A DNA stretch of 64,000 nt from Anarhynchus alexandrinus (taxonomy: Eukaryota; Chordata; Aves; Charadriiformes; Charadriidae), in the NCBI GenBank assembly GCA_008711295.1, contig VUYV01000088.1, forward strand, positions 1,516,096 to 1,580,095, in the 5' to 3' direction. The notes under the pieces were generated by a model that was not told the DNA's origin, searched no databases, and saw nothing but the letters and a program-made list of their open reading frames with translations. This document shows, one piece after another, positions 1 to 11,669 of this stretch; position 1 is the stretch's first letter; every line of letters starts with the position of its first letter. Made by a program: the position numbers and the translations under genes.

Positions 1-1375
1 AAAAATAAGCTTTTTAATATTGGAAAATCCACTCTACCTCTAAAGAAACATTAGTGTAGTCTTTGATGGCTGCTGTCTGAATCTAATCCATGGACCAAAA
101 GGGAGATTGGGGCACATTATGAAAAAATTTCCAGTTTCTGACACATGTGCAGTACATGCAGACTCCAAGGCCATGGAAAACATAGATGGGTTTCAAACGA
201 TCCTTTCGATGTTTTACAACAACAACAATAAACACAAAATCCCTATTGCAATTAATATAAGCCTACCATTTCAGAGATAACATTAAAATTAGTAACCGGT
301 TATAAAATGACAGAGGTCCATTCCAGCTGATGTCATTATGTTTGATGGAAAGGAATATGACAGTGAACTACAACAGCATGAGTGGGTTGGACAGGGTGAA
401 GATGTTGACTTTCATTGTCTCATGAGGTGCAGTCACTTGAGACCAGTGTGAGTCAGATTTACAGCAAGCAGAAGGAGTTGGCTGTCCACGCAGATGAGGA
501 ACTTGTGGAATTCCTCATCATAGGATGTTGTGCGTGCAAAAATTGCTAGGGACTCCAGGGCAGGAGCAATAAAGACTTCGAAAAAAAGATCTACTGTGTT
601 TACTATATGTATAAGCTACAGTGGGAGCAGGTCACTCACTAAGCAGAAAACAATCAGAGGCTGAGAGTGCTCAGAAGTACTACACAGAGCCTACTTTCCC
701 CTAGACACCTGTTATAGCTGCTGTTGAAGTCAAGTGACTGGGTTGGACATACTTGGTGAAGCATTAACTTTGTTCTTACATTCTTACTCTATTCCCTTTT
801 CTGCAGTCCATTGTAACTGGATCTATAATTCCAGAACATTCAGCCACTGTTACCTTAAAGTCAGACCTGGGGCTGCCGCACTTAAAACCCTGAGTGAAGT
901 CCTACCAGCTGTTCTGTTTTGTTTCATCTACCCAACCTGCCTTAGAAACGATACCATCCCTAGAGCAGTTATAGCAAAACTGGTAATGAAGCAGCTTCTG
1001 CACTGCCAAAGGTAAAATGAAATCAGTGTTGATTTACATTAATTTGCTAGGCTGTAAACCTATAAACTGCCATGGTTCAGGCATTGTTTCACCTACTGAT
1101 CAGCCAGTCTTTCCATGGACACAGGGCAGATATTCAGGTCAGCAGCTTCTTAAACCAGTGGATATAAAAATTAGGTATGTTTGAGTCAACACTAAAAGAG
1201 TGCAATATTTATAATCAATGTAAATGAAGTAAAGTAAATGAAGTAAAGTTTCTATTCTATTTGGGATATCATAGTATAGTCTTGCTGACATGATTTCTAT
1301 TAAGCTGTTAGAAAGTGACTCAGCAATGTATCCTCCCTGGATAGACTTTCTTTATGCCGGGCGGTCATATTGATA
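1..1375. other. Unique AT-rich sequence, no gene recognised
   Basis: I see no repeat family, RNA gene or convincing exon here. The longest open frame (734-1015, + strand, 93 codons) resembles nothing I know and is of a length expected by chance. Confidence 0.5.
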
Positions 1376-1620
1376 GAGTAATGATATTCAAAGAGGGTAG
1401 ATTTAGATTCAATTTTAGGAAGAAATTTTTCACTTTAAGGGTGGTAAGGCACTGGAACATGTTGCCCAGAGAAGGCGTGGAAGCTCCATCCCTAGAGGTG
1501 TTCCACGCCAGGCTGGATGGGGCTTTGAGCAACCTGGTCTAGTGGGAGGTGTCCCTCCCTATGGCAGGGGGGTTGGAACTAGATGATCTTCAAGGTAAAC
1601 CATTCTATGATTCTATGACT
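1376..1620 (+). mobile_element. CR1 LINE, 5'-truncated 3' end
   Basis: The sequence matches the end of CR1 ORF2 and its 3' UTR in sense orientation. It runs from the stretch coding for the 'RFRFNFRKKFFTLRVVRHW' region, through the GC-rich 'ggctggatggggc' segment and 'ggcaggggggttgg', to a terminal CCATTCTATGATTCTATGA tail. Only the last ~245 bp survive, the usual result of 5'-truncated CR1 insertion. The short open frame at 1354-1542 is the C-terminal CR1 ORF2 remnant, not a host gene. Confidence 0.93.
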
Positions 1621-2440
1621 CGTGGTAGATGTACAATCACCAGTCACCAGTTTCTTCTTAGCCAAGCTTTCAGATCAGTGTGCTCCCTCATGGGAAAACC
1701 CCGTGTAGCCGCCTGATTTCAATACTGTTGTTCATGCTCCTTATCCCGAAATGTAGTCTTTCTCTGCCTTGTATGATCATCCAATCTTCCAGTTCTTTTA
1801 TGCCTCCAGTGGTTCTTTCAGTTTGTTCTTCAGAGAAAATGCCTTGCCTTCTGCCTAACTTCCTCTGGGAACCTCCATAATATTCAAGTGTTGTTCATCT
1901 TTCTTCCCCCCCCACCTCACCATCTGCAAGATACTCTTAAGAAACAGCTCTGTCTGGATGGCACACCTGTCTCAGCATTACTCACTAGTCCCTTTTGATA
2001 CCAAACACCCATGATACCACTCATTGAACAGTTCAAGCTGAGCACGATTGAAATAACTCTTTAGCTCTAGACATGACACTACTATCTCTTTTCAGTGCTG
2101 TGGACACAACTGCCATTCTGCCAATCATTTGAACTTCTAACATGGTTTTTCACATTTGATTTCTTAAATCCAAACTATCCCTAATTTTCTCACATTTGTT
2201 CTGTGTGCAATATTAATCTTTACCTGCCCATCCACGCAGGCAAAGCTCTGGTACTGCTTGCTGAGCATCCTGCTTACTGAGTACACAACAAAAGTAGCCT
2301 TGCTTCGCTAAGAAATGCTGCTGTGGATAGCATTTCCCTACCCTTTGATCATACGCTGCTCTATTTAGTTTGCTTGTGACTCCTCTTCACTATCAAATTT
2401 ATGTTATTTGTTTTGTGTTCATAACCTAATCCCACTTTAT
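1621..2440. other. Unannotated sequence
   Basis: Nothing recognisable apart from a short C-run near 1907. The open frames are short and unsupported. Confidence 0.45.
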
Positions 2441-2760
2441 CTCTCCTTCAGAAACAAGAGATTGTCTCCTGCTTCTAATCAGCTAACTGATAATACCCTC
2501 CATCACCCACTTGATTCATTCTCAAGCAGTTACTTTCATGTTGTTCACGCTTGGAAGAAACACTCCAAAGAAACATCACTGCTTTCCTTCAAGTCCCTTC
2601 TCCAAATCTGTCTTTTGACATTATGCTTATAAAATACTTTGTGTAAATAAGCTGTAATAATACTAAGATCTGTGCCTATCAGTATTGTTTTATTTCCTTC
2701 TCTTCCTATGCTGTTGTTTATCTTATTGCTGTTTCTTGTCTCCTGCATATGCTACATGTG
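2441..2760 (+). mobile_element. Probable L2-like LINE 3' fossil
   Basis: The order of segments resembles the 3' end of an ancient amniote L2-type LINE: a stretch like 'cttggaagaaacactcc', then 'ccttcaagtcccttctcc', then T-rich sequence with 'atactttgtgtaaataagc'. The match is from memory and diverged. Boundaries are approximate. A profile search against L2 consensus sequences would decide. Confidence 0.45.
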
Positions 2761-2794
2761 TTTTTTATGCAGCATACTTTTGGCTGGTATTTGT

Positions 2795-2855
2795 AGAGAA
2801 CAGGACCCAGAGCCAGGGCTCACCCGGGGAGTGGAAGCAGGAGCAACAGGAGGCC
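2795..2855 (+). repeat. Dispersed repeat, copy A
   Basis: About 61 bp that recur at 10203-10262 in the same orientation with roughly six differences. Both copies share 'ccagagccagggctca' and 'gcaggagcaacaggaggcc'. The block is much more GC-rich than its surroundings. I cannot assign it to a named family; it may be part of an LTR or a GC-rich LINE segment. Confidence 0.75.
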
Positions 2856-3049
2856 AGTCTTCGAGTTTCTGGGTCCTACTGTAATATGAACATAATTTCA
2901 GTAATAATAACAATGTAAGGTTCCTCACAGTTTTTATAATTTTTCTTTTCAATATATGCACAGATCTGCACTATCTGCTCCATTTTCACAGCAGTTGAGT
3001 GACCACAATGTGGTGTCTGCTTTTCCTGACAACACTGTTGTTATCATGA

Positions 3050-3155
3050 CTAATATACTGTAAACTGAAGCATAAAGAGATGAAGGGTAATATTCGGAGC
3101 ATCTGGTTTCCAACCTAGGGCAGTACCATAGAATCAGAATCACAGAATACTTCGG
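3050..3155 (-). mobile_element. Possible MIR-like fossil and CR1 tail scrap
   Basis: 'ctgtaaactgaagcataaag' resembles the reversed MIR core, and 'accatagaatcagaatcac' resembles a reversed CR1 tail. Both are short and diverged, so this is a weak call. Confidence 0.25.
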
Positions 3156-6100
3156 AGAAATGTAAGCATTAAGGTTTAAGAAGAGCAATTTCATCTATCA
3201 ACGTTGCAGGACAAAAAGTTCTGTCAGCATCTTTGTTTTGGATGACAAAAATCTATAGATGCCCACACACTCACATGCTAGGCTGAAGAACTAGATGCTA
3301 AGCACCACCACGACCCAGAATTCATTGAGACAGCCTATAAGTACATTGAGTGCATTAAGTGTACTCCCATCCCTGGAGTTGCCCAATCTGTTTGCTGTAC
3401 CTGTACTTTCATTAATGCAAACCAGTAACGCTTTGAAAAGCAGAATGTCCAAGGACTATTTGTTTCCACACCACAACACTGGCCAAGGAGGAGCCGTTGT
3501 GATGGGCAAGACCTGCGGCATGTATAACAATCTAGGAGCTATCAATTCATCATAAGGATGCACAAACCTAAATACCCTACTTCCCAGTACACTCCTGAGC
3601 TACTGAGGTAGGTCAGGGAAACAAAAGGTGAAGAGAGGTTTGAAGGTGGGCAGCCCTATAGCTGGGAGCACAGAATCCTGGGGATAGGAAAATAACTACG
3701 TCTCCAAATCGAGAAAGCACCATTCTTCTTGGATGGGAAGAAGGAATCCTTAAAATGCACTCATCACGCTATGGCCTCTATTTGAATGAACTCAGGAGAA
3801 AATGTAATATGTAGACACAATTTTGAAGGTTTATTAACTTCCAAGAATCATGAACTAAAATCTTTGTCTCGTTTTATATACCTTTTCCCCTCAAGTTTCA
3901 CTGTGATGCCTCTGCAGTGAAAAGCTGTATTTCTGTAAACAATATTGGGGTTGTGGCTGTTATCATTTCACACAAGACCCCTCTTGCAGAAAGAGCTTTG
4001 GAGAATATTGAACTATTTTTTTAAGCACCTTTGACAGTCTGCTGTGCTGAGTCGAAAGATTTCAAGGTACATTAACTTTAACAAAAGAATGTCCGTGCCA
4101 TAAGCCCCCATTTCGTTTCAAAATAACGATAGCTGTTTTAAAAACATATATATAACTTAACCCAACTCCTTTATTTATTATTATTATTATTTATTTAGAA
4201 GGTCCCTCAAGCAAATCCAGATAGAGGCTGATAGGATGGGATTTGCAGGAACAGGGAGAGTTTCAATTTTACTTTGAATTCAACATAATTGAGACTGTGG
4301 CATTTGAAAATGTGCAGTCTGCAGATTAGATCATGTAGTTTCCCACCCATTACTGACTCTCCTCCTCACGGTGCATGATGTGCTCTGCCTCATACACACA
4401 TTCTATTTCATTCCGCAGATAATCAAGGGCAAACTTTAGAACCTCGGGAAAAGGCTTTTTCACAGCACACGAATTGCATCTTTAGTCTTTGCATGCCAGA
4501 GGATTCTTCAATTTGTTCCATGGAGATCTGTTTTCTATGTTATTCTGGCATTCTTCTAAGCATGCTTTCTCCTTGGGAAGAAGAAATTTCTATTACTGTG
4601 CTCTGAATCCATTACTCTGTTAACTCTGCAAAATAGTTAAGCCGAGTATGCTTAAAAACAGAAGAAAACGAATGAATATTTTGTGATCTTTCACTAAATC
4701 GATGTGGTCTTATTTATTAGTATTAATACCTTCTTACCTCTTTAAATTTTACTGAAACATAAGTTTTGTTCCCCCTTGCTCTGAATTTCATACAAATTTA
4801 TGACTTTGTGTACTGTTATTGACTTCCTGGGGCTTCACATATGTGCAGTAGTGAAGCTTCAGTAGTCTGCTGTTACATCACAACAGTTTTCAGCTTTTTA
4901 AATTGAACAAGTGTACTTGAGTCTATGTCCAGAATGTTCCAAGAAGAAGGACTTGAAAATTACGACATTTTAGAAGAATGGAAAAAAATCTCAAATGAAT
5001 TCTTTTTTGGGGCATTTTTCTATCCTCAGTCTCTCTTTGCTCCATATCATTGGATCATAAGACACCATTCCCATTTTCTTGGAAATTGAGCAGACACTTA
5101 CAGCAGTGTAAAGTGAGTGTAAAATGCCCCCTGATCAAAATAGCAGTTTTATACTCATTTTGCCTGGTTGAGCAAATATGATCACAGTTGTCTGATAGCC
5201 CACGCAACCGCCCAGCATTGCTGCTCACATCAGCCGCACTCCCCACCTAATGATGAGAATGGAGTTTGTGTAGCTTGTGGCTACATCTATACCGTAAACA
5301 AAACATGCAAGTGCTGATTTTCTGGTCCTGAGGCCAAATAGCCAGGTCTGTACACATTCAAACTTTCTAAACCAAACCACTTACTGAGAATTATCCTTTG
5401 GCTCTGCTAACTTCCAAACCATGCCTGGAAATTTTGGAGAAGTGCTAGTTGGCCAGACACCATAATAAAAATATAACGCTAAAGAGAACCAGATCTAAAG
5501 CTCTCGGAGGTTTTCTGGTACTGTTAAATAGCAAGTTGAGTTTTGGTACTGCTAACTCTGTTAATAAGATCATCTTTTTTTTTCATCAAAGAAAGGACCT
5601 CTACTGAGCCTCAGCTACTTCTCAGTCTTTGGTTTCTTACCTTACCTTTCACTATTTTTATCTGATTTACAGTTGCTGTGGTATCTTGGTCTCTTGTTTG
5701 TGCCTTTTCCCTTATAGTTTCCTGACTTAATTTCTGCTGTAGCCTAATTGATCAGAGAAGCCGAGTGTTACATACACCATGTGTTTAGCTAGTGGGTTTT
5801 CTTAGGGTATTCCTCTCAGGCTTTAAAAGTACCTTGCTTAACCTCTGCTACAAGCAAAAATGTTTCCTTTCATGATCTATTTTATTTGTGCAGTTTAGTC
5901 CTCTCCCTAAATACTGACCCATGAACTGTCTTTTGTTGACCATTTGAGGTTTCCTGTGTACATGTCTCTAGCAAAAAAATGAGTAGAAACAGCAATAACC
6001 AATTAATGTCTCCTAAATTGCAAATTCCAAATTTGCTTCACCCTGTCAGTAATGAATCACGAAACAGTTAAATCACAAAATAAGGTGAAATCTTTGCTGA

Positions 6101-8735
6101 CTGTGCTGGGATTATTTGTAACCTAAATTGATCCTCCACCAGCTGTCCCTTGCCAGAAAGACACCCACCAATATTCACAGAGAAGTACCTCCTGCAGAGG
6201 TGGTACTTTGCAATAATAGCCTTGTAAATAGGGATGAAAACCTAACATTTATGTACTTTATTTTTTCCCTATGGCCCTTTTAACTCACAAACTCTATTGC
6301 AAACTATATTCTTAGTTCATATTAAAGCTCACATCTTCATAGACAGAAGCTCAGAAGCTCACATATTCTAGCGGCTTACGGTAAGGTTTATTTAAACTGC
6401 CTAATTCAAAAGAATGTACATAACCATGTTCGAAGCAGGTTAGCAAAGTCAGCCACACAGCTTTGGTGTACGACTACACACAGGTGTATGACTAAATCTT
6501 CTTGAGACACAGCTCTAAAAGCAAGATGTGGAATTTAATTGCAGTAGGTCAGATAACTGTTGGGACTAAAATGGAAAAATGTCCTCCATGTAGATTCAGA
6601 TTTTCTGACACAGTGACAATAAATCCTTTTCAGGTCACATGTTTCTACATCCCAATTCTGTTTCCTCTTTTTTTCCCCAGTTTTTTATACACTTCCCTGA
6701 AGTCTCTTAATACCTCTTCTTAAATACTTAGATGACAACTGTCATCCAGCAGCAGCGAGGGCAGCAGGTCCTACATTTGTAATGGAGACTTTTACTTATG
6801 TGCCCTTGACAATAGCAATGGATGTCATTTCTATCATAAGTACCACAGGCTGTAAACGTTATGATATGAATCATATGTGCTATTATTGCTGTAAACAGAA
6901 GCTAAAATCCAAAACTAATGCCAGTGAGTCAGAACTGGGCAATGAATGCTTGCTCAGAACCATGAAACTGATTTTTTTTTTTTCAGAGATCTTGTCTCTA
7001 ACTAACAACCTGATATACAAAGTGCTGATTTTGGGGGTGTTCAAAGAACAGACCCACATCTAAAGGCTTGTGGTTCAGACTTGTCTCTAATTAAGAAGTG
7101 TCCTGAAGTGAACAAAGGGCCACACAGTAGGAAATATATGCTTCCAGACACCAATTCACACCTGTTAATGATTAGTTTGCAGACACTACCAGATGTGCTA
7201 TTTATCTGATGATCAGAGTAATTGAAATGAATTGCTCTGAATCAGTCATGTGAAATTGTCCCAGTTAAGTAGATGTGCTGTTTCTCCTCTGTTTCCTTAT
7301 GGAAGAGATGGACCTGATGATTTCTTTAACACTGTCATTTACTCTGTACATAGTGCTCCCACAAAGAGTCTGAGCTGCATGCCATACTCTCCTCCAAAAA
7401 ACAAGGCAGTCAGTATAGCTGTACAGAAAGTTTTTTAAATCTGGCCATGGATAAGACTTCACAAAGGAATTGGTTAGTGGTAAAACCAGGTCATGATTTT
7501 TGTCACATATCTAAAAATCTGCAGTTCAATACTTACAAGGTCAAAAAGTGAAACCCTAAATATGGAGGGTTGCAAACTTGTAGAACTCACTGCCAAAGGA
7601 ATATAGTGGTAGCAGACAGTATCGGCGTAGCACCCAAACGTGAAAAGTGAAAACACAACTTCATGTGAGTACAAAGGGGGTGTACAGAGGGGGAGTACAA
7701 AGGGAATGGATGCAGAGAGCAGCCACGTTCACATGCTTTCCCTCCTTTTGCCAGTGTTGGAGACAGGGTACAGCACTGATCTGACCCAGAAGGGTTTCCA
7801 TGTTGTTTTCTTGGCATGGCAGGTTATCAAGCTTACTTGCCTTCCAAGAGACCCCAAACTAGCTATAGTATCAAAACATATATGACTACTGAGACATGGT
7901 CTGTGAAAGGACAAAAAGGCAAATCGTAGGAAGGCCATTTTGACTTTTCTGTTGTCTACACCCACAAGACAGACCAATCACAAATTCACCGTGTGTTTCA
8001 TGCTGTAAAGTCCATAAGTAGAAAGGAGGATCAGATAGGCTAAAGTGTACGTGTTATCTAGACAAATCAAAAAAGGATGTCATTAAACATAGTATAGACA
8101 CAGTGACATGGGTTTAAATTCTTTGCTGTAGTGCAGGGTTTATTTCTATACATTGTTCCAGATCTGGTGATGCCTTTGAAATAGGCTGTGGTTGTTTTTC
8201 TAGCTTTTTGCAATTTGATATTTTTCCTCCTATCCGGATAATCTTTCAGAGTTTGTCTGTGGCAGGTTTAAATTTCTTTATTCTCCAGCACAGCCTAAAG
8301 AGTACTGGTCCTGGTTTGCCAAGAAAAAAAGAAAAAAATCCCATGGAAAATCTAATCGGAGAGATCAGAGAACTGACACTAAGACTGGACCAGAAGCAGA
8401 GGCATTAAAAGGCTTTCAAACTATGGTTTCCTGTAGATTTTCTCAGGGACCCTGGGCACATTGAAAGTTCTAGCTGCAGTCTTGATGGTAATAACTTCTA
8501 GTTCAGTTTCCTGCAACCTCTTCCCAGAAATACTTGTCTGGTTCTATTTCTAGACTTACAACCCCACGCCTGCGATTGAATTTCCCTCAGGCTCATGACC
8601 CTATGTCTTACATGAGGTCACAACACTTCATTTGGGAGGGTCACTGTTCCTATCTGAACTAGAACAAAGAAAGTTTGCTCTCAATTTTGGTGTATTTTAT
8701 CCCAGAATACTGCACTACCAGCACTATTTATATGT
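3156..8735. other. Long repeat-poor stretch, no gene recognised
   Basis: About 5.6 kb of AT-rich sequence with no transposon I can name and no open frame above 93 codons. Small low-complexity items include TTA-rich 4168-4197 and a T-run near 6970-6981. Several open frames of 60-93 codons occur (for example 6782-7063), none with recognisable domains. Confidence 0.45.
4168..4197. repeat. (TTA/TTTA)n low-complexity tract
   Basis: A short run of TTA and TTTA units directly visible in the sequence. Confidence 0.85.
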
Positions 8736-8884
8736 TACTTAATGATCTCCATTGTACCACTGGGAAGCTGAAGCTCACGTGACCTGTTTAAGCTGTTATG
8801 CAGCAAGAGTGTAAGAGTTGGAAGAAGAGCAGAAATCTCCTAGCTCCCTGTGCAGTGTGCTGTCCACTGGACCATGAGCAGTAG
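8736..8884 (-). mobile_element. MIR-like SINE, reverse orientation
   Basis: Read along + this gives the reversed MIR plan: 'attgtaccactgggaagctgaagctca' (counterpart of the count-and-compare core), then 'gtgacctgtttaag', 'gttatgcagcaagagtg', and 'gtgctgtccactggacca' at the tRNA-related end. The order and spacing match an old amniote MIR well, although identity is low. Boundaries are approximate. Confidence 0.65.
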
Positions 8885-8981
8885 TTGGCAGATATAACTA
8901 ACAGCGTTCAGCTTTCTGTTGGTGAAGGCTTATTAAAAATTCTAATGATTTGTGTTTTTGTCCCAGGTTATTTATCTTATT

Positions 8982-8998
8982 TTCTCTCTCTCTCTCTG
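8982..8998. repeat. (TC)n microsatellite
   Basis: Alternating TC for about 17 bases. Confidence 0.9.
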
Positions 8999-9596
8999 AA
9001 TGCTGGAAGGAGGTAGTCAGCATCATTACACCCCAGACAATTGAGTTGATTGCTTTTTTCATAATAGTATTTGAGAACAGTTCTGCAATTTTCAGTAGGC
9101 GACAGAATAGACAGAAGAAAAAGTGAGTGCTTTAAATAGAATTACTACAATGCTGCTTGCAAAATGTTCTTCATTAACCCTTAATAAACATCCCATGCTC
9201 AGCTATGGGCATAAATTTATTCATTTAAGTTAGCAGTTTTCCATCCCTAGGCTTTGGCACATGAATATTCCTGTCCTCCCTCATTCTGTGTTTCCCTTTC
9301 TTAATTAGACTATAGTGAGTGGTTCCTTGAGCTGTGCCTGTTTCTTATTTCTCACTGACACCTTTCTTTTTGCCTTCACTCTCAACTACATTATTTGTTT
9401 TCTATGTATTTCCTTCTCCTCTTTCTTCTCCCATTTTTCTTTCTGTAGCATACGCCATCTATCTATTCACAGGGCTATTAAAACTAGTCATAAGCCTTAA
9501 AAAGATATGCTTTTAAAAGAGTCCACTGTCTTTTGTTAAGGTAGGATAGATACTCCAGTATTCCTCACAAACTTGCTTCCTAAATCCACCAGTTAT

Positions 9597-9715
9597 ACAG
9601 CTTCCACAACCATCTTAGTCAGTTCACCCACTGCCTAATTAGCTTTGCCTTCAAAGAAACTTTCTTAATGGGAGATTTAGGTCTCCCTTGTTGCCACTGA
9701 AATCCATCACTGCCT
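9597..9715 (-). mobile_element. Very old CR1 LINE fragment, reversed
   Basis: Diverged but collinear with the antisense of the CR1 ORF2 C-terminus: 'cttccacaaccatcttagtcag', then 'cactgcctaattagctttgcc', 'aaagaaactttcttaatggg' and 'tttaggtctcccttg'. These correspond to the same segments in the better copies at 35146-35823 and 39653-40039. No tail remains. Confidence 0.55.
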
Positions 9716-10202
9716 AATATCTCAGCAGGCAATAGAAACTACATAAATATATTTGCAAACGAAACAAGGTAGGAAACTCTCTCCGTCCCCAAGGCCAATG
9801 GGTGCTGCATGAATCACACCCACATGGCCAAAACTCTCTTACTTCCCAAAATGAACTCCTCCAAATAGGGCGTTGGAAATGGTCTGTGGTTCATGCACAC
9901 AACTAAACTGTGTCCACAAGCACACAGGGACTTGAGGTGGGCCCCAGCCAAAACTGTGCCATACACCAGGCTAAAAATTGAACATTGTGGACAGCCAAGT
10001 GCCAGTTGTCAGCCTGTGCCCTGGTCCTGTTTAGTTTACTTATATAGTTGTGCCAGGAATGAGCGTGTTCTTGGGGAGCAGCAAGAACAGATTTGCTCCA
10101 GGAAGGAGGCAGAACTGGGAGCTGAGGACCACCACAGCAGAGGCAGTGTCATCACTGACTCGGCACAGTCTCGCAGCATCTGAGCAGGACTGGGTTGGTG
10201 AT
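9716..10202. other. Unannotated; 3' part GC-richer
   Basis: From about 10050 the sequence becomes GC-richer and leads into the dispersed repeat at 10203. It may be part of the same longer element, but no second copy of this part is seen in the window. Confidence 0.35.
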
Positions 10203-10262
10203 AGAGACAGGATCCAGAGCCAGGGCTCATCCAGGGAGTGGGAGCAGGAGCAACAGGAGGCC
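10203..10262 (+). repeat. Dispersed repeat, copy B
   Basis: Second copy of the unit at 2795-2855, with about six differences including a one-base gap. The similarity stops shortly after 'aggaggcc' in both copies, which suggests a common end. Family unknown. Confidence 0.75.
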
Positions 10263-11669
10263 TGCAGACACGGCTAGCTCTGAATTAAAATTGTCCTAGC
10301 ACATAGGTAAGGGTGCTGCAGGGAATTCATGCCTTTAACCTCTTGCCCCAGGTATGGGAAGTGACAGGAGCATGAAGACCACAAAATAGCAGATGTTGCT
10401 GCGCTGTTTCTTGTGCACATATTTATTTGCTATTTTGTCGCACTACATCCTGACCAGCCAGACTTGGTGTGTTTTAGGTTACCTGTTATCCTCACCAGAG
10501 CACAGATTCACACTGCTTCTTCTTAACTGAAAGCGGGGCTTAGCTGACTCCGTTAGGGGAGTCACTATTCACTTTCCGGTGAAAAGACAGAACCTCCCAT
10601 TGCTGTCTAGGGATTTTAACCAATCTGCAGTATGTGACAATGAAACTTTCCCTTCCTTTACCAAGAATTTTTCCCAGATTTTGAAATCACTACCATTATT
10701 TCAAGAAGCATATAAACACAAATAATAATAGATCCTGCATCTAATTTCCTGCTTGAGTTTCATCCTCCGTCTTGGGCTGGAAGCAAACCTTCTATGGACT
10801 TCTTCCTGCTTTGAAAGTCTGTTCATATTTATTTTCCACTCCTACGCAACACTTGTATGTCTATGTGAAGTTTCCCTAGTTTATAACCCACTCCCCTCCC
10901 TCTTCAAAACCTTAGCATCTTTCTTCCATGCCTGGTAATTTTCCATTCTCCAACTACCAGTCCTCTGCAAAAAGTTTAAAAAGAATTGGTTCTCTTTTCC
11001 TTCAAAAATCTCAGTAGAATAATTATTGTCCAGTAAATGTAACTTAACTTGTCACTAAGCTCAATCCTTTGTCATTGTTTCAAGTTCATGAGAAAAAGAT
11101 AGGATGCCGTAAGCAGACTGTGTGCTCAGTCTGGAAGAAGCTTCAAAAATGTCACAATTTTATTCGTTCATACCATGAGTAGAATTTGTAATTTGCCAGA
11201 AAATTTCTTAAATATTCACCGGACCATGGGTGACTTGGTACTATTTTGGCAATTCATTAGTGTTATGGATCTGCATTGCAGTTCATCCTAGAATCACCCA
11301 AATCGGCTCAGTACTGAAGCTGGCTCCGAGGCTCAGACACCCCGACCTTCTCTTCCACTTATGAGAAGGGCAGAGATCAGGCCCTGTGTCCTACATTATT
11401 CTCGCAGGACTCCTCATTACTTTGTGTTATACTCATTACTGTCATTACTGGCTATTTTCCCACTCTCCAGCTACTTAAAATTATCTCGAAATAAATATGC
11501 CAAATCCAAGTGCATAAAAATACAGAAGTAATTTAAAATAATGATTTTTTGACTAGAATCATGGGAGGTCATGTATGACAAGAGAAGGTACTATCAAAAT
11601 GAAGCTTTGTTTAGATTACTGCTTCTCTGATCTAAATACAATGCATTCTTATGTGCTATATACATGCTG
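10263..11669. other. Unannotated sequence
   Basis: AT-rich, no gene or clear repeat. A pyrimidine-rich segment near 10840-10930 faintly recalls an L2 3' end but is too weak to call. Confidence 0.4.

Noticed and set aside
10750..10960. Pyrimidine-rich segment recalling an L2 3' end
   Set aside because: Weaker than the segments at 2441 and 41380; no consistent segment order.
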